Assembly: GCA_900316965.1 (NCBI GenBank)
Contig: ONEY01000009.1
Span: 92,403 to 156,402 of the forward strand
DNA: 64,000 nucleotides
Source of the DNA: an uncultured Bacteroidales bacterium
GTDB taxonomy: Bacteria > Bacteroidota > Bacteroidia > Bacteroidales > P3
Direction: 5' to 3'
A program made the translations under genes and the position numbers. The notes below the pieces were generated by a model. It was not told the origin of the DNA. It worked only from the letters and a program-made list of their open reading frames with translations, and searched no databases. Positions 24,840-34,451 of this stretch are shown in pieces (positions within the stretch are counted from its first letter, which is position 1; each line of letters begins with the position of its first letter).

Positions 24840-27278
24840 ATGGATAATATAGTCAGAAAAACACTTTTCCTTGTAGCAGCTCTATGCATAGCGCTCACCA
24901 CATTGGCCCAAAATCATTTGTCGGGCACTTTGACCGATGGCAAGTCGGGAGAGTCGCTTATGTATGTCAACTGCGTTTTGCTCAAGGCACAGGACAGCAC
25001 TTTTGCCTATGGCACCACGAGCGACGAGAAAGGGCGTTTCACCTTTAAGCAGGTTGCCACGGGCAACTACCTGCTGCGAGTCAGCTTTATAGGTTATGAA
25101 ACCTATTGGAAAGACGTAGCGGTGAACGGCAATGTTGATTTGGGCGGCATAGCCATGACCAAGTCATCCACAGTGCTGAAAGAGGTGACGGTGTCGGCGA
25201 AAAAGCCCCTCTATGCCGTTGACGGCGAGAAGCAGATGTACAACGTCAGCGAAGACCCCAGCGTGCAGACGGGTACCGTCAGCGACGTGCTGCAGAACGC
25301 CCCGGGTGTCGAGGTCGACGCCGAGGGCAACATCACGCTTCGCGGTACGCAGAGTGTGGAGATATGGATCAACGACCGTCCCAGCCATATGAACGAGGAG
25401 GCCTTGAAGCAGTACATCAAGCAGCTGCCGGCTAACTCCATCGACCGCGTCGAAGTCATCACCAACCCCTCGGCCCGCTATAGCAGCAAGGGCGCTGTAA
25501 TCAACATCGTCACCAACCAGAAGGTTAAGCGCAACGAACTGCTCTGCGTCGGTCTTAAGGCCACTACCACTCCCGCCATCACGCCGTGGGTAAGCTACGT
25601 GTGGGCCAACGAGAAGGTCGACTTCAACATCTACCTGAGTGGCTACTTGGGCAACCATTATATGGCCTCCGACGGCACTACCACACTCTTAGACGCCAAC
25701 GGCGACACCAGCCGCTTTATGAGTTACGACAACAAGAACAAGATGCCGTATCAGGGTGGATACCTCGGCTTCAACACCAACTGGAAAATTGACAGTGCGC
25801 GTACTCTATCGGCTTGGGCTGGCGCCTACCCCTACTGGGATCAGAACTCGTTCTTCAACAACTACCAATACTACGAATACGACAACGTCAACAACACCAG
25901 AACCGACCTTGGATACATAGACACTACGCTAAACCACGGTTTCAGCCACGGAGGATATGCAGGCCTTTGGTATGAGCATCTATATGATAATACCGGACGC
26001 AAACTGAGCGTCACCTTCAACGGCAACTACTGGGCCAATGGTGGATACTCTGACGACTCGCGCTATTTCAATTCGCCTACGCTTACTGACTTTAAGCGTC
26101 ATATGACGGGCGATATGTGGAACGGCAACGGCGAACTTGGCGTCAACTATACCCTGCCGTTGAAAAATGGTATCACCATAGAAGCCGGAGGAGAGCTGGG
26201 CGCTGGATATAGCTATGACAACGAGACGCTAGACAGCCTTATGCCTAACGGAGATTGGAGCAATATGCCATATCGTTCCACTTTGTCGCAGGCTATAGCA
26301 ATAGAACCGAGTATATATGTCACTGCGCAGAAACGCTGGGGCGGTTTCACCACCAAACTGGGCTTGAGATATGACTTCAGCTATAATGACGCAACAATGG
26401 AACATCACTCTATAGGTGATCAAAACCGCCTCGACACTTTGTTTTTCGGGATTGTGCCAAGCATTCACCTTAGCTATCAGACAAAGAGTTTCGAGAGTTA
26501 CAGCATCAGCTACACACGCCGTTTTTCGCATAGCGATGACTTGCAGGACTATATGCTCATACGCAGATATGAAGACTACAGTTTTGCCACTGGTAACCCC
26601 AACCTGCTGATGTGCTACACTCACAACCTCGAGGCCGCCTTCAGCAAGTACATCATGAATTTCGGTAACGTCGGTATCAACGCCTACTGGCGCGCCAACA
26701 CCGATGAGATAGGCACTATGACCGCCGCTACAACCGATCCGGTTATCGGTCCCTATCTGGTGAACTACACCTACCCTGTCAACATCGGATCAAGTCACAC
26801 AGAGGGCATCGAGGCCAATATCACCTATCGTCCTTCGGGCTTTTTCAATGTGCGTTTCAATGCCTCGCTGTTCAACTACGGCTACAACTACAACGACTTC
26901 AGCGACAGCAAGGTCAGCTACAGCTTCCGACTTAATGTGTGGGCGAAATTGTGGAACAAACTTGAGGTCTTCGCCAACGGCAGCTACAGCTCGCCGAGAT
27001 TGGGACTTTACAGCCTTACCAACGCCAACAAGCGTTTCGACTTCGGCTGCAGCAGCGACTTCTTCGACCGCAAGATGAGTGTCTATCTGAATGTCAGCGA
27101 TATCTTCGGCTGGTCGGAGTGGGGCAGCAATACCACGGCGCCACAGTACCAGACAACCGGCAGCAACCGCTTCAACAGTCGCTTTGTAAGTCTTGGTCTC
27201 ACCTTCCGCTTCGGCAAGATGGAGCTTGAGAGCAAAGCACGTCAGGGAGCCTCAGACTCTCCGATGGGTAAATCCTAA
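24840..27278 (+). CDS. TonB-receptor-like outer-membrane beta-barrel protein
   Basis: 812 residues. Signal peptide (to about residue 24, TTLAQ), a carboxypeptidase-regulatory-like domain (about 25-110, LSGTLTDGKSGESLMYVN), a plug-like domain (about 115-230; NAPGVEVDAEGNITLRG, RVEVITNPSARYSSKGAVINI) and a large barrel rich in alternating aromatic residues. This is the 'outer membrane beta-barrel family' type rather than a SusC with a partner SusD; no SusD gene follows. It lies 116 bp behind the GntR gene, so it may belong to the same stress-linked unit. Ligand unknown. A strong terminator follows at 27394. Confidence 0.9.
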   Translation: MDNIVRKTLFLVAALCIALTTLAQNHLSGTLTDGKSGESLMYVNCVLLKAQDSTFAYGTTSDEKGRFTFKQVATGNYLLRVSFIGYETYWKDVAVNGNVDLGGIAMTKSSTVLKEVTVSAKKPLYAVDGEKQMYNVSEDPSVQTGTVSDVLQNAPGVEVDAEGNITLRGTQSVEIWINDRPSHMNEEALKQYIKQLPANSIDRVEVITNPSARYSSKGAVINIVTNQKVKRNELLCVGLKATTTPAITPWVSYVWANEKVDFNIYLSGYLGNHYMASDGTTTLLDANGDTSRFMSYDNKNKMPYQGGYLGFNTNWKIDSARTLSAWAGAYPYWDQNSFFNNYQYYEYDNVNNTRTDLGYIDTTLNHGFSHGGYAGLWYEHLYDNTGRKLSVTFNGNYWANGGYSDDSRYFNSPTLTDFKRHMTGDMWNGNGELGVNYTLPLKNGITIEAGGELGAGYSYDNETLDSLMPNGDWSNMPYRSTLSQAIAIEPSIYVTAQKRWGGFTTKLGLRYDFSYNDATMEHHSIGDQNRLDTLFFGIVPSIHLSYQTKSFESYSISYTRRFSHSDDLQDYMLIRRYEDYSFATGNPNLLMCYTHNLEAAFSKYIMNFGNVGINAYWRANTDEIGTMTAATTDPVIGPYLVNYTYPVNIGSSHTEGIEANITYRPSGFFNVRFNASLFNYGYNYNDFSDSKVSYSFRLNVWAKLWNKLEVFANGSYSSPRLGLYSLTNANKRFDFGCSSDFFDRKMSVYLNVSDIFGWSEWGSNTTAPQYQTTGSNRFNSRFVSLGLTFRFGKMELESKARQGASDSPMGKS

Positions 27279-27313
27279 TGAATGATGAGATAATGGATTT
27301 TGATTGATAATAT

Positions 27314-27367
27314 AATGTGATTGAGATTTTGGTTAATGATAAAAATGTGATTAAGATTTTGGGTTAA
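27314..27367 (+). repeat. Imperfect 23/24-bp direct repeat, period 30
   Basis: Two copies (27314-27336 and 27344-27367) with the core AATGTGATTnAGATTTTGG differ by one substitution and one inserted G. They lie in the 3' untranslated stretch of the outer-membrane gene. Meaning unknown. Confidence 0.6.
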
Positions 27368-27393
27368 AAAGTAAATGAGTTTTTGTAAAGAGG

Positions 27394-27424
27394 AAAGCAC
27401 TCCCCAACAGGAGTGCTTTTTTTG
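27394..27424 (+). terminator. Intrinsic terminator after the outer-membrane protein gene
   Basis: Perfect 10-bp stem (27394-27403 with 27410-27419), loop CCAACA, then a run of Ts. It ends the plus-strand unit ahead of a convergent gene. Confidence 0.85.
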
Positions 27425-27562
27425 TTGCACTAGAGCAGTGGTGAGCGCTAGGCTTTGTAAATGTGCACAGGTTTACAACCCATCGCCGAGAATTGTTGTC
27501 ATCAAATCCGGGAGAAATGACAAGCCAAGCAGGGGCAATGGTTGGGAAACAGGTGATTCATT

Positions 27563-29908
27563 TCACAAAACATTGGTCAGTATGGGCGACTTTGACATAT
27601 CGCTTGGGTTGGTGCCTGGCACCCCTTCGGGGATGGCGATGCCCAGTTTGCGGAAGTGTTTTTTCCAGTATTTCGGCATCTTGCCACGCTTGTTGCGGAA
27701 GTTCATCGGCTGGTTTTTGAACAGATGGTTGCCAGCGGCGTCAAGATATGCCTCGTACACCAGCTCAGAGCAGTACATCTGTCCATTGTCGGGCAGGAAA
27801 CTGTCGTCGTAGGGCTGTCCAAGGAACGACTTGGCGCGGGCAATTACCGCTGCGGTGTCGAACGGCACGTTGAGGCGGTAGGCGCTGAAGGCACCGAAGG
27901 TGTGGTAGCTCCATCTGTTGTAGGGGACGCGATGAACACCATTGTCGCCCGAGGCTTCGATAATCCAAACCTGACCGGTGCTGTCAACCTCAACGATGGC
28001 CACGTGAGTGTATTCGCCAGTACTGCTGCTTATGGCTTTCTCCATATCCGAATACTGTCGCAAACAAAACAGCAGGTCGCCGCTTTTGAACTTGTATAGC
28101 GGCTTCAAAGTCTTATTGTCCAGGAAGCCCTTTAAGAGCATTCCGTCGGGCATCATAGGCTTCAATGCCTGCCAGAGGCAGGGTTGGAAGGATGAAAAGT
28201 ACGCCGTAGGGCTGTTGACATACATTGGCAGCAGCCAGGGGAAACGAGTATGGCCACCAATTTCGTTGTGGGCGGAACAGCTGCCGCTAAATGTGAGAGT
28301 GTCGCCCGTTGCATTGGTAATAGTGATATGGTATCCATAGTTGTTTGTGCTCCAACTGCCTGAAGATTGCCTCAGGATGGCGTAGACATCAATGGTAGAG
28401 TCGTCGAGGCCGAAGTCGGCAGCGGAAGGGTTGGTGTCGTATCGGAGGCTGAGGTTACGCAAAGCCTCTTCGACTTGTGCCACCGGGAAATAGCGGTTGA
28501 CGAAGCTTCCGCTGTCGAAGTTTTTCTCAGCTTCGTACAGCTCGTCGCCGTTGCGGCGATAAGTTATAATATAAGGGGTATAGTGATAACAGCCAGAGCT
28601 GTGGGTTTGTATGGTTATGCTTTGCAGTTTTTTGGAGATAAAGTCTTTGAGAGGGTTGTCGAAGTGGAATGGCTCGATGTGTCCAGCTGTGTCAATGCGG
28701 CGTTGGGTGTTGTCGGCAAGGCAAAGGATGATGTGGATGTCGCTTGTTGGGTCGGGTTTTAGGGCGACGATACCCGTTGTGTGAGCAATGCGGTACCATC
28801 CTTTGTTGTCAGTCAAATAAACGCTTTTGCCGTCGCTGCCCCACATCCGCTGCCCGTGTCCCAGTTTCAGCCAGGTCCAGTCCTCTTCGATGGGACGCTG
28901 TGTGGTGTAGTATAAGCAGGTGTCCACTTTGCCGTCGGCGCTGATGCGCAGCACGCCGAAAGGAACAGAGGCGTACATCTTGCCGTCGACAACGCGGATA
29001 AGCCTGTCGACAGACACATCAAAGGTAGTATGGCTTCCGTACACTGTCCTCCGTTCAAGTTGGCCGCTGTCGGATATGTACCAAAGTGCAGCCTCCTCGC
29101 GGTCAACCTCGCATTGCACCATTGGCACCGGGTGCCATTCGGGAGTGCCGGACAACGATGTGCAGAACATTGTGTTGTTTTGGGTGACGTAAGCAGAATT
29201 GTTCCATATATGTATGCTGCCGATACCAGAACTTTTGAAATAAGTCTTGCTTCCCAGTTGGTCCTTTGGTGTTGGCAGGCGTCGGAATGAGCGCCAGTTG
29301 TCGTTGGTTAGATACAGTTGGTTTTCGCAGGTGCCAATCATGCCCGAAAGATTGCCAGTCATATAGATGGCATTGATAGAAATAAGAGTATCGAAATCTT
29401 TGCGCAGGGTGGTGAAAGTGCGGCCGCTGTCGGCCGAAAAGAAAAGCGCGCCAGGACTTGTGGCTTGAGCCGAACCCATCCATAGGTTGCCGTCGCTGTG
29501 GTAGCAGAAACCGTGGATCCAATGCGTGCCCTCGCCGAAAAAGACCGTGTCGAATGTCATGCCGCGGTCGGAGGTTCGCAGAATGAAGTTGTAATTGCTA
29601 GGAATGAAGCCGGCCACAACTGCCACCTTGTCGCCGAAGGCCGCCACGCGTTCGAGTGTAGGGCTACTCATATATTCTTCCTTTGGCTGCATAGCTGTGC
29701 GCCACGTCGAGTGGATGTTGTTGGCGGTGTGCACTTTGCCGCAGCGAGTTACAAGCCAGATGCGGCCGGCATCCGATACAGTGTGGTAGTAGGAGCAACG
29801 GACTTCAAGGTTGGTGCGTCGGTCGCGTTGTTGAGCTTGAAGAGGCGGCAGGGTAGTGGCAATAGTTAGCAGAAATAATAACGTTGTTTTTGTGAGGGGT
29901 TTCATCAT
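27563..29908 (-). CDS. Secreted propeller protein fused to a permuted NlpC/P60 (YiiX-like) hydrolase
   Basis: 781 residues. Signal peptide (to about residue 25, PLQAQ), then about 300 residues of BNR/sialidase-type propeller blades (TSDRGMTF, SADSGRTFTTL), a middle beta-rich region, and a C-terminal domain of about 150 residues of the YaeF/YiiX permuted NlpC/P60 fold: SGDLLFC, then THVAIVEV (H635), IIEAS (E651) and YCSELV (C713), giving an intact Cys-His-Glu set. These enzymes cleave amide or acyl bonds in wall peptides or lipid-linked substrates. Neighbouring genes are on the other strand and give no clue. The propeller probably positions the hydrolase on its partner. The fusion is unusual in my reading. 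Confidence 0.85.
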   Translation of the reverse strand: MMKPLTKTTLLFLLTIATTLPPLQAQQRDRRTNLEVRCSYYHTVSDAGRIWLVTRCGKVHTANNIHSTWRTAMQPKEEYMSSPTLERVAAFGDKVAVVAGFIPSNYNFILRTSDRGMTFDTVFFGEGTHWIHGFCYHSDGNLWMGSAQATSPGALFFSADSGRTFTTLRKDFDTLISINAIYMTGNLSGMIGTCENQLYLTNDNWRSFRRLPTPKDQLGSKTYFKSSGIGSIHIWNNSAYVTQNNTMFCTSLSGTPEWHPVPMVQCEVDREEAALWYISDSGQLERRTVYGSHTTFDVSVDRLIRVVDGKMYASVPFGVLRISADGKVDTCLYYTTQRPIEEDWTWLKLGHGQRMWGSDGKSVYLTDNKGWYRIAHTTGIVALKPDPTSDIHIILCLADNTQRRIDTAGHIEPFHFDNPLKDFISKKLQSITIQTHSSGCYHYTPYIITYRRNGDELYEAEKNFDSGSFVNRYFPVAQVEEALRNLSLRYDTNPSAADFGLDDSTIDVYAILRQSSGSWSTNNYGYHITITNATGDTLTFSGSCSAHNEIGGHTRFPWLLPMYVNSPTAYFSSFQPCLWQALKPMMPDGMLLKGFLDNKTLKPLYKFKSGDLLFCLRQYSDMEKAISSSTGEYTHVAIVEVDSTGQVWIIEASGDNGVHRVPYNRWSYHTFGAFSAYRLNVPFDTAAVIARAKSFLGQPYDDSFLPDNGQMYCSELVYEAYLDAAGNHLFKNQPMNFRNKRGKMPKYWKKHFRKLGIAIPEGVPGTNPSDMSKSPILTNVL

Positions 29909-30161
29909 GCATATATATGGTTTGTTACTTTTTTATGAGTAACATAAAACAATTTTTTTTTTTGCATTGCTAACGTGAAAAACGCGTATTAATTGTCCCA
30001 AAAGCGCCACAAAAGAGATTTCGGTTTTCTGTAGCGAAAGGGTAACGAGGCAGAGGTGTAGGAGGGAAATAGCCTCATGGCAGCGAGAGGAAAGTAGAGG
30101 CGTTGTCTTTATATTTATATTGTTTCAAAATTTTTTATGGTCGTTTTTAATATATTTTTCG
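29909..30161. other. Divergent promoter region without a gene
   Basis: AT-rich stretch between the propeller/hydrolase gene and ileS with a T-tract near 29950. I see no ORF and no strong hairpin. Confidence 0.55.
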
Positions 30162-30169
30162 TAATTTTG
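30162..30169 (+). promoter_or_regulatory. -7 promoter box (TAATTTTG) for ileS
   Basis: Match to TAnnTTTG, 68 bases before the ileS start. The leader of about 60 nucleotides has no recognisable T-box. Confidence 0.6.
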
Positions 30170-30236
30170 TAATTTCGTTGTGTGCTCAAAATTGGGCGCA
30201 ACGGCGTGATTATAAGTATACAATATTCAACAAGGT

Positions 30237-33200
30237 ATGAAGTATAACGAATATAAGCAGCTTAATTTAACCCAGATTGGCGAGGATATACGCCGCTGGT
30301 GGGAGGAAAATGAAACCTTCGAGAAAGGCCAGAAGTTGAGCGAGGGGCATCCCTCATTTGTGTTCTATGACGGACCTCCGTCGGCTAATGGCAAGCCTGG
30401 CATTCACCATGTTATGGCTCGTACCATCAAGGATGTTTTCTGCCGCTATAAGGCACAGAAGGGTTTTCATGTTGACCGCAAAGCAGGATGGGACACCCAC
30501 GGTTTGCCTGTTGAGCTAGGTGTTGAAAAAACTCTTGGCATCACCAAGGAAGACATTGGCAAGACTATCAGTGTGGACGATTACAATCACGCCTGTCGCA
30601 CCGAGGTGTTGAAATACAAAGATCTTTGGGACGAGTTGACCCGCCAAATGGGTTATTGGGTTGACCTTAAGAATCCTTATATCACTTTCGACAACAATTA
30701 CATAGAGACGTTGTGGTTTTTGCTCAAGAAGCTCTACAACAAAGGGCTTCTTTATAAAGGCTATACCATACAGCCTTTCAGCCCCGCAGCAGGCACAGGC
30801 CTCTCGAGCCATGAGCTTAACCTTCCTGGCTGCTATCGTGATGTCAAGGACACCACCTGTGTGGCCATGTTCAAGTTGGTTTCCGGTATTGCCGAGCAGT
30901 CGGAAATACCCACCTATGCCATTGCATGGACAACTACACCCTGGACATTGCCTTCGAACACAGCGCTATGTGTGGGTCCCAATATTGACTATGTCCTTCT
31001 CGAAACCACACATCCCTACAGCGAGGCTCCATGCCGTATTCTTATGGCTAAGGCTCTGGTGTCGAGTATGTTTCCGGAAGGTAAGAGCCCCGAATACAAA
31101 ATTGTCGGCGAGTATAAAGGCACCGATCTTGAGGGCATTCGCTACGAGCAGCTTATACCTTGGGTCAAGCCAAGAGAGGTTAGCGACAAGGGCTCTTTCC
31201 GCATAATCCTTGGCGACTATGTCACCACAGAGGATGGTACCGGTATTGTGCATATAGCGCCTACCTTTGGTGCCGACGACGCCCGTGTTGCCAAGAAGGC
31301 CGGCATTGGCGAGCTTCTCCTCTTCGACCGCGATGGCAAGCAGTTGCCAATGGTCGACCGCCAAGGCCGTTTTGCTCCCATCGAGGACTTAGATCCTAAG
31401 TGGGTGGCTGAGAACATGAACACAGAACTTTATGGCCAGTATGCAGGCAAGTTTGTCAAGAACGCCTACGACCCCACCAAGACAGAGAAGGATATGAGTC
31501 TTGACGTAGAGATTGTTGTCATGCTTAAAGGCGAATACAAGCTCTTCAAGAGCGAGAAGCATACACACAGCTATCCTCATTGCTGGCGTACCGACAAGCC
31601 GGTGTTGTACTATCCTCTTGACAGCTGGTTTATTCGTACCACCGCCTTGCGCGACCGCATGATAGAGCTTAACAAGACCATCAATTGGAAGCCCGAGGCT
31701 ACCGGCACAGGTCGTTTCGGCAACTGGCTCGAAAATATTGTCGACTGGAACCTAAGCCGCAGCCGCTACTGGGGCACACCGCTGCCAATATGGCGTACCG
31801 AGGATGGCAAAGAGGAGATTTGCATTGGATCGGTCAAGGAACTTTGTGAGGAGATAGAGAAATCTGTCAAAGCCGGATTCATGTCGCAAGAGGAAGTCGA
31901 CAAGCTCGGATATAAGTCCAACGCTAGCTTCGACCTTCACCGTCCCTATATCGACTCGGTGGTTTTGGTCTCGCCCAGTGGCAAGCCCATGCGTCGTGAG
32001 CCCGACCTGATTGACGTGTGGTTCGACAGTGGCGCAATGCCTTATGCTCAGATACATTACATGGGCGAAGAGTTGCGTCCCGACCAGTTCCCGGCCGACT
32101 TCATCGCTGAGGGTGTCGACCAAACACGTGGTTGGTTCTACACGTTGCACGCCATCGCAACTATGTGCTTTGACAGTGTTGCTTTCAAGAATGTCATCTC
32201 CAATGGTTTGGTTCTTGACAAGAATGGCAACAAGATGTCGAAACGCCTCGGTAACGGCGTTGATCCGTTTGAGACGCTGAAAAAATATGGCCCCGACGCT
32301 ACGCGCTGGTATATGATTACCAACAGCCAGCCTTGGGATAACCTTAAGTTCGATGCCGAGGGTGTCGACGAGGTGCGTCGCAAATTGTTTGGAACACTGT
32401 ATAACACATATAGTTTCTTTGCCCTCTATGCCAATCTCGACGGCTTTGAATACAAAGAGGCAGACATACCCAGTGAGCGCCGTCCCGAGATTGACCGTTG
32501 GATACTTAGCGAACTCAACACACTTGTCAAGACCGTTGATGAGGCTTTTGGCGATTACGAGCCCACTCGCGCCGGCCGTGCCATAGCTGAATTTGTCGAC
32601 GCCAACCTGAGCAACTGGTATGTGCGTCTCTGCCGCCGCCGTTTCTGGAAGGGCGAATATAGCGAGGACAAGATATCTGCTTACCAGACGCTGTATACCT
32701 GCCTCGAGACATTGGCACGACTTATGTCGCCAATAGCGCCTTTCTTCAGCGAACGTCTCTTCCAAGACCTCAACGGCGTTACACATCGCGACAATGTCGA
32801 GTCGGTTCACCACGCTGCCTTCCCTCAGGTTCACGAGGAACTTATAGTTAAGTCGCTTGAGGAACGTACGCAGCTGGCTCAGAAAATATGCTCTATGGGA
32901 CTTTCATTGCGCAAGAAGAGCAATTTGCGTGTCCGCCAGCCGTTGGCAAAGATTGTTATCCCTGTTCGTGACGAGCATTTCAAAGAGCAAGTCGAGAAAA
33001 TCAAATCGCTTGTCTGCAGCGAACTTAACATCAAGGATGTTGAGTTTATCTCTGCCGACAACAGTCTCTTGGTTAAGAGCATAAAGCCCAATTTCAAAAC
33101 ACTAGGACCTCGCTATGGCAAGATTATGAAATCTATTGCCGCCGCTGTGGCGTCATTCTCACAACAGCAGATTTCGACTATCGAGAACGAAGGCCGCTAT

Positions 33201-33596
33201 AGTTTTGATGTTGAGGGTCAACCTGTCGAGTTGTTGATTTCCGATGTGGAGATAGCCACACAGGATATTCCAGGTTGGGTTGTGGCTAATGAGGGCACGC
33301 TCACTGTGGCTCTTGACATCACGCTCACGCAGGAGCTTGTCGACGAAGGTATTGCTCGAGAGCTCGTCAACCGCATTCAAAATATCCGCAAGGAGGGCTA
33401 CGATGTCACCGACCGTATCAATGTCACCATTGAAAGTGGAGCATGGGACGCTGCTGTCCGCAACCACATGGATTACATCTGCAGTGAGACATTGACAACA
33501 CGTCTTGAAATCGTCCCCGCCATCGAGGATGCTTCGGCTCAAACTGTTGAAATCACCGAGGGCTCCAGCGCCAAGATAATTGTCGCCAAAGTCTGA
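30237..33596 (+). CDS. ileS: Isoleucine-tRNA ligase
   Basis: 1119-residue class I synthetase that charges tRNA-Ile. The HIGH-equivalent is GIHH within SANGKPGIHHVMAR (near 53-60), GWDTHGLPVE follows at about 86-95, and the second signature reads KMSKR (near residue 666). An editing (CP1) domain occupies roughly 190-400, and a C-terminal anticodon-binding region is present. The length, the eukaryote-like signatures and the KMSKR form match the second bacterial IleRS type (IleS2), known for low sensitivity to mupirocin; that property is inferred from family type. Single gene with its own promoter and terminator. Confidence 0.97.
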   Translation: MKYNEYKQLNLTQIGEDIRRWWEENETFEKGQKLSEGHPSFVFYDGPPSANGKPGIHHVMARTIKDVFCRYKAQKGFHVDRKAGWDTHGLPVELGVEKTLGITKEDIGKTISVDDYNHACRTEVLKYKDLWDELTRQMGYWVDLKNPYITFDNNYIETLWFLLKKLYNKGLLYKGYTIQPFSPAAGTGLSSHELNLPGCYRDVKDTTCVAMFKLVSGIAEQSEIPTYAIAWTTTPWTLPSNTALCVGPNIDYVLLETTHPYSEAPCRILMAKALVSSMFPEGKSPEYKIVGEYKGTDLEGIRYEQLIPWVKPREVSDKGSFRIILGDYVTTEDGTGIVHIAPTFGADDARVAKKAGIGELLLFDRDGKQLPMVDRQGRFAPIEDLDPKWVAENMNTELYGQYAGKFVKNAYDPTKTEKDMSLDVEIVVMLKGEYKLFKSEKHTHSYPHCWRTDKPVLYYPLDSWFIRTTALRDRMIELNKTINWKPEATGTGRFGNWLENIVDWNLSRSRYWGTPLPIWRTEDGKEEICIGSVKELCEEIEKSVKAGFMSQEEVDKLGYKSNASFDLHRPYIDSVVLVSPSGKPMRREPDLIDVWFDSGAMPYAQIHYMGEELRPDQFPADFIAEGVDQTRGWFYTLHAIATMCFDSVAFKNVISNGLVLDKNGNKMSKRLGNGVDPFETLKKYGPDATRWYMITNSQPWDNLKFDAEGVDEVRRKLFGTLYNTYSFFALYANLDGFEYKEADIPSERRPEIDRWILSELNTLVKTVDEAFGDYEPTRAGRAIAEFVDANLSNWYVRLCRRRFWKGEYSEDKISAYQTLYTCLETLARLMSPIAPFFSERLFQDLNGVTHRDNVESVHHAAFPQVHEELIVKSLEERTQLAQKICSMGLSLRKKSNLRVRQPLAKIVIPVRDEHFKEQVEKIKSLVCSELNIKDVEFISADNSLLVKSIKPNFKTLGPRYGKIMKSIAAAVASFSQQQISTIENEGRYSFDVEGQPVELLISDVEIATQDIPGWVVANEGTLTVALDITLTQELVDEGIARELVNRIQNIRKEGYDVTDRINVTIESGAWDAAVRNHMDYICSETLTTRLEIVPAIEDASAQTVEITEGSSAKIIVAKV

Positions 33597-33630
33597 CGAA
33601 TGCCAACTATTGGAGCAAAAAAAATATTGC

Positions 33631-33666
33631 AAAAAAGAGTGCCGTGAAAACCTCGGCACTCTTTTT
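33631..33666. terminator. Bidirectional terminator between ileS and the FKBP gene
   Basis: 12-bp stem (33633-33644 with 33654-33665), 9-base loop, with an A-run before and a T-run after, so it can stop transcription from both sides. Confidence 0.85.
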
Positions 33667-33694
33667 GTTTATACGTTTTGGAGTAGTATCGCAA

Positions 33695-34411
33695 TTACAT
33701 GTCGCGAACTTCATGAAGCTCTATTTCGTAGATTAGGGTAGAGTAGGGAGGAATGTCTTGTGTTCCTCTAGCTCCAAAAGCTTTCTCGGAGGGGAAATAC
33801 AAGCGGTACTTGCTGCCGCCCTTCATGATTTGGAAAGCCTCGCATAAGCCTGGGAACATGTCGTCGCTGATGACCGTTGTGATAGCATCGCGGTTGCCGT
33901 AGGTTTGGTCGAAGACTTGTCCGTTGGTGAACATGCCTTTGTAGTCGAAGACAACGACGAGGCCGAGCTCGCCCTTGCGACCATTGCCCTCCTTCAGAAC
34001 CTCATAGTAAAAGCCTTTGTCGCTCTTTTTTACGTTGGCATTGTTTTTCATGAGCTCTGTAAAGTAGGCGTCCTCTTGCATCTGTTGCACGTTGTTCTCT
34101 TTCATTTGTTTAAGCTCTCTGTTTGTCGCTGCCATTTGGTTCAGTTCCATCAGCATGGATGCGGTTTGCTGCATTGTGAAGGGCTGCTGAATGCTGTCGA
34201 GGGTGGCGCATATAGCTTGAAGTAGAACCTCTCTATTGATTTTGACACCTGTGGCCGCGAAGTTTTGCGCCGCGGAAAAACCTAATGCCCAGCTTAAGCT
34301 ATCGTTTTTGTCGGCAAAGGTAGGAGCCTTGGTAGTGTCGACAACCACTTTCCCTTTCTGGCAGGAAGCTAACATGGCTATGCATATTGCCACATAAAGA
34401 ATTTTCTTCAT
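33695..34411 (-). CDS. FKBP-type peptidyl-prolyl isomerase lipoprotein (Mip-like)
   Basis: 238 residues with a lipoprotein signal (MLASC, Cys17), a helical dimerisation stretch (about 40-130, rich in Q/M/K) and a C-terminal FKBP domain (about 135-236). The domain shows DYKGMFTNGQVFDQTYG, FPGLCEAFQIMKGGSKYRLYFP and FGARGTQDIPPYSTLIYEIEL, matching the active-site pattern of Mip/FkpA proteins. It catalyses prolyl isomerisation and assists folding at the periplasmic face of the membrane. Its gene lies 41 bp downstream of the SpeA-like decarboxylase gene. Confidence 0.93.
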   Translation of the reverse strand: MKKILYVAICIAMLASCQKGKVVVDTTKAPTFADKNDSLSWALGFSAAQNFAATGVKINREVLLQAICATLDSIQQPFTMQQTASMLMELNQMAATNRELKQMKENNVQQMQEDAYFTELMKNNANVKKSDKGFYYEVLKEGNGRKGELGLVVVFDYKGMFTNGQVFDQTYGNRDAITTVISDDMFPGLCEAFQIMKGGSKYRLYFPSEKAFGARGTQDIPPYSTLIYEIELHEVRDM

Positions 34412-34451
34412 TTTGTTATTGAAACTTAATTGTTGTTTTATTTTATGTTGT

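Noticed and set aside
31752..32834. 360-codon minus-strand ORF inside ileS
   Set aside because: Antisense shadow of the synthetase frame; low-quality composition with Val/Cys/His-rich sequence.
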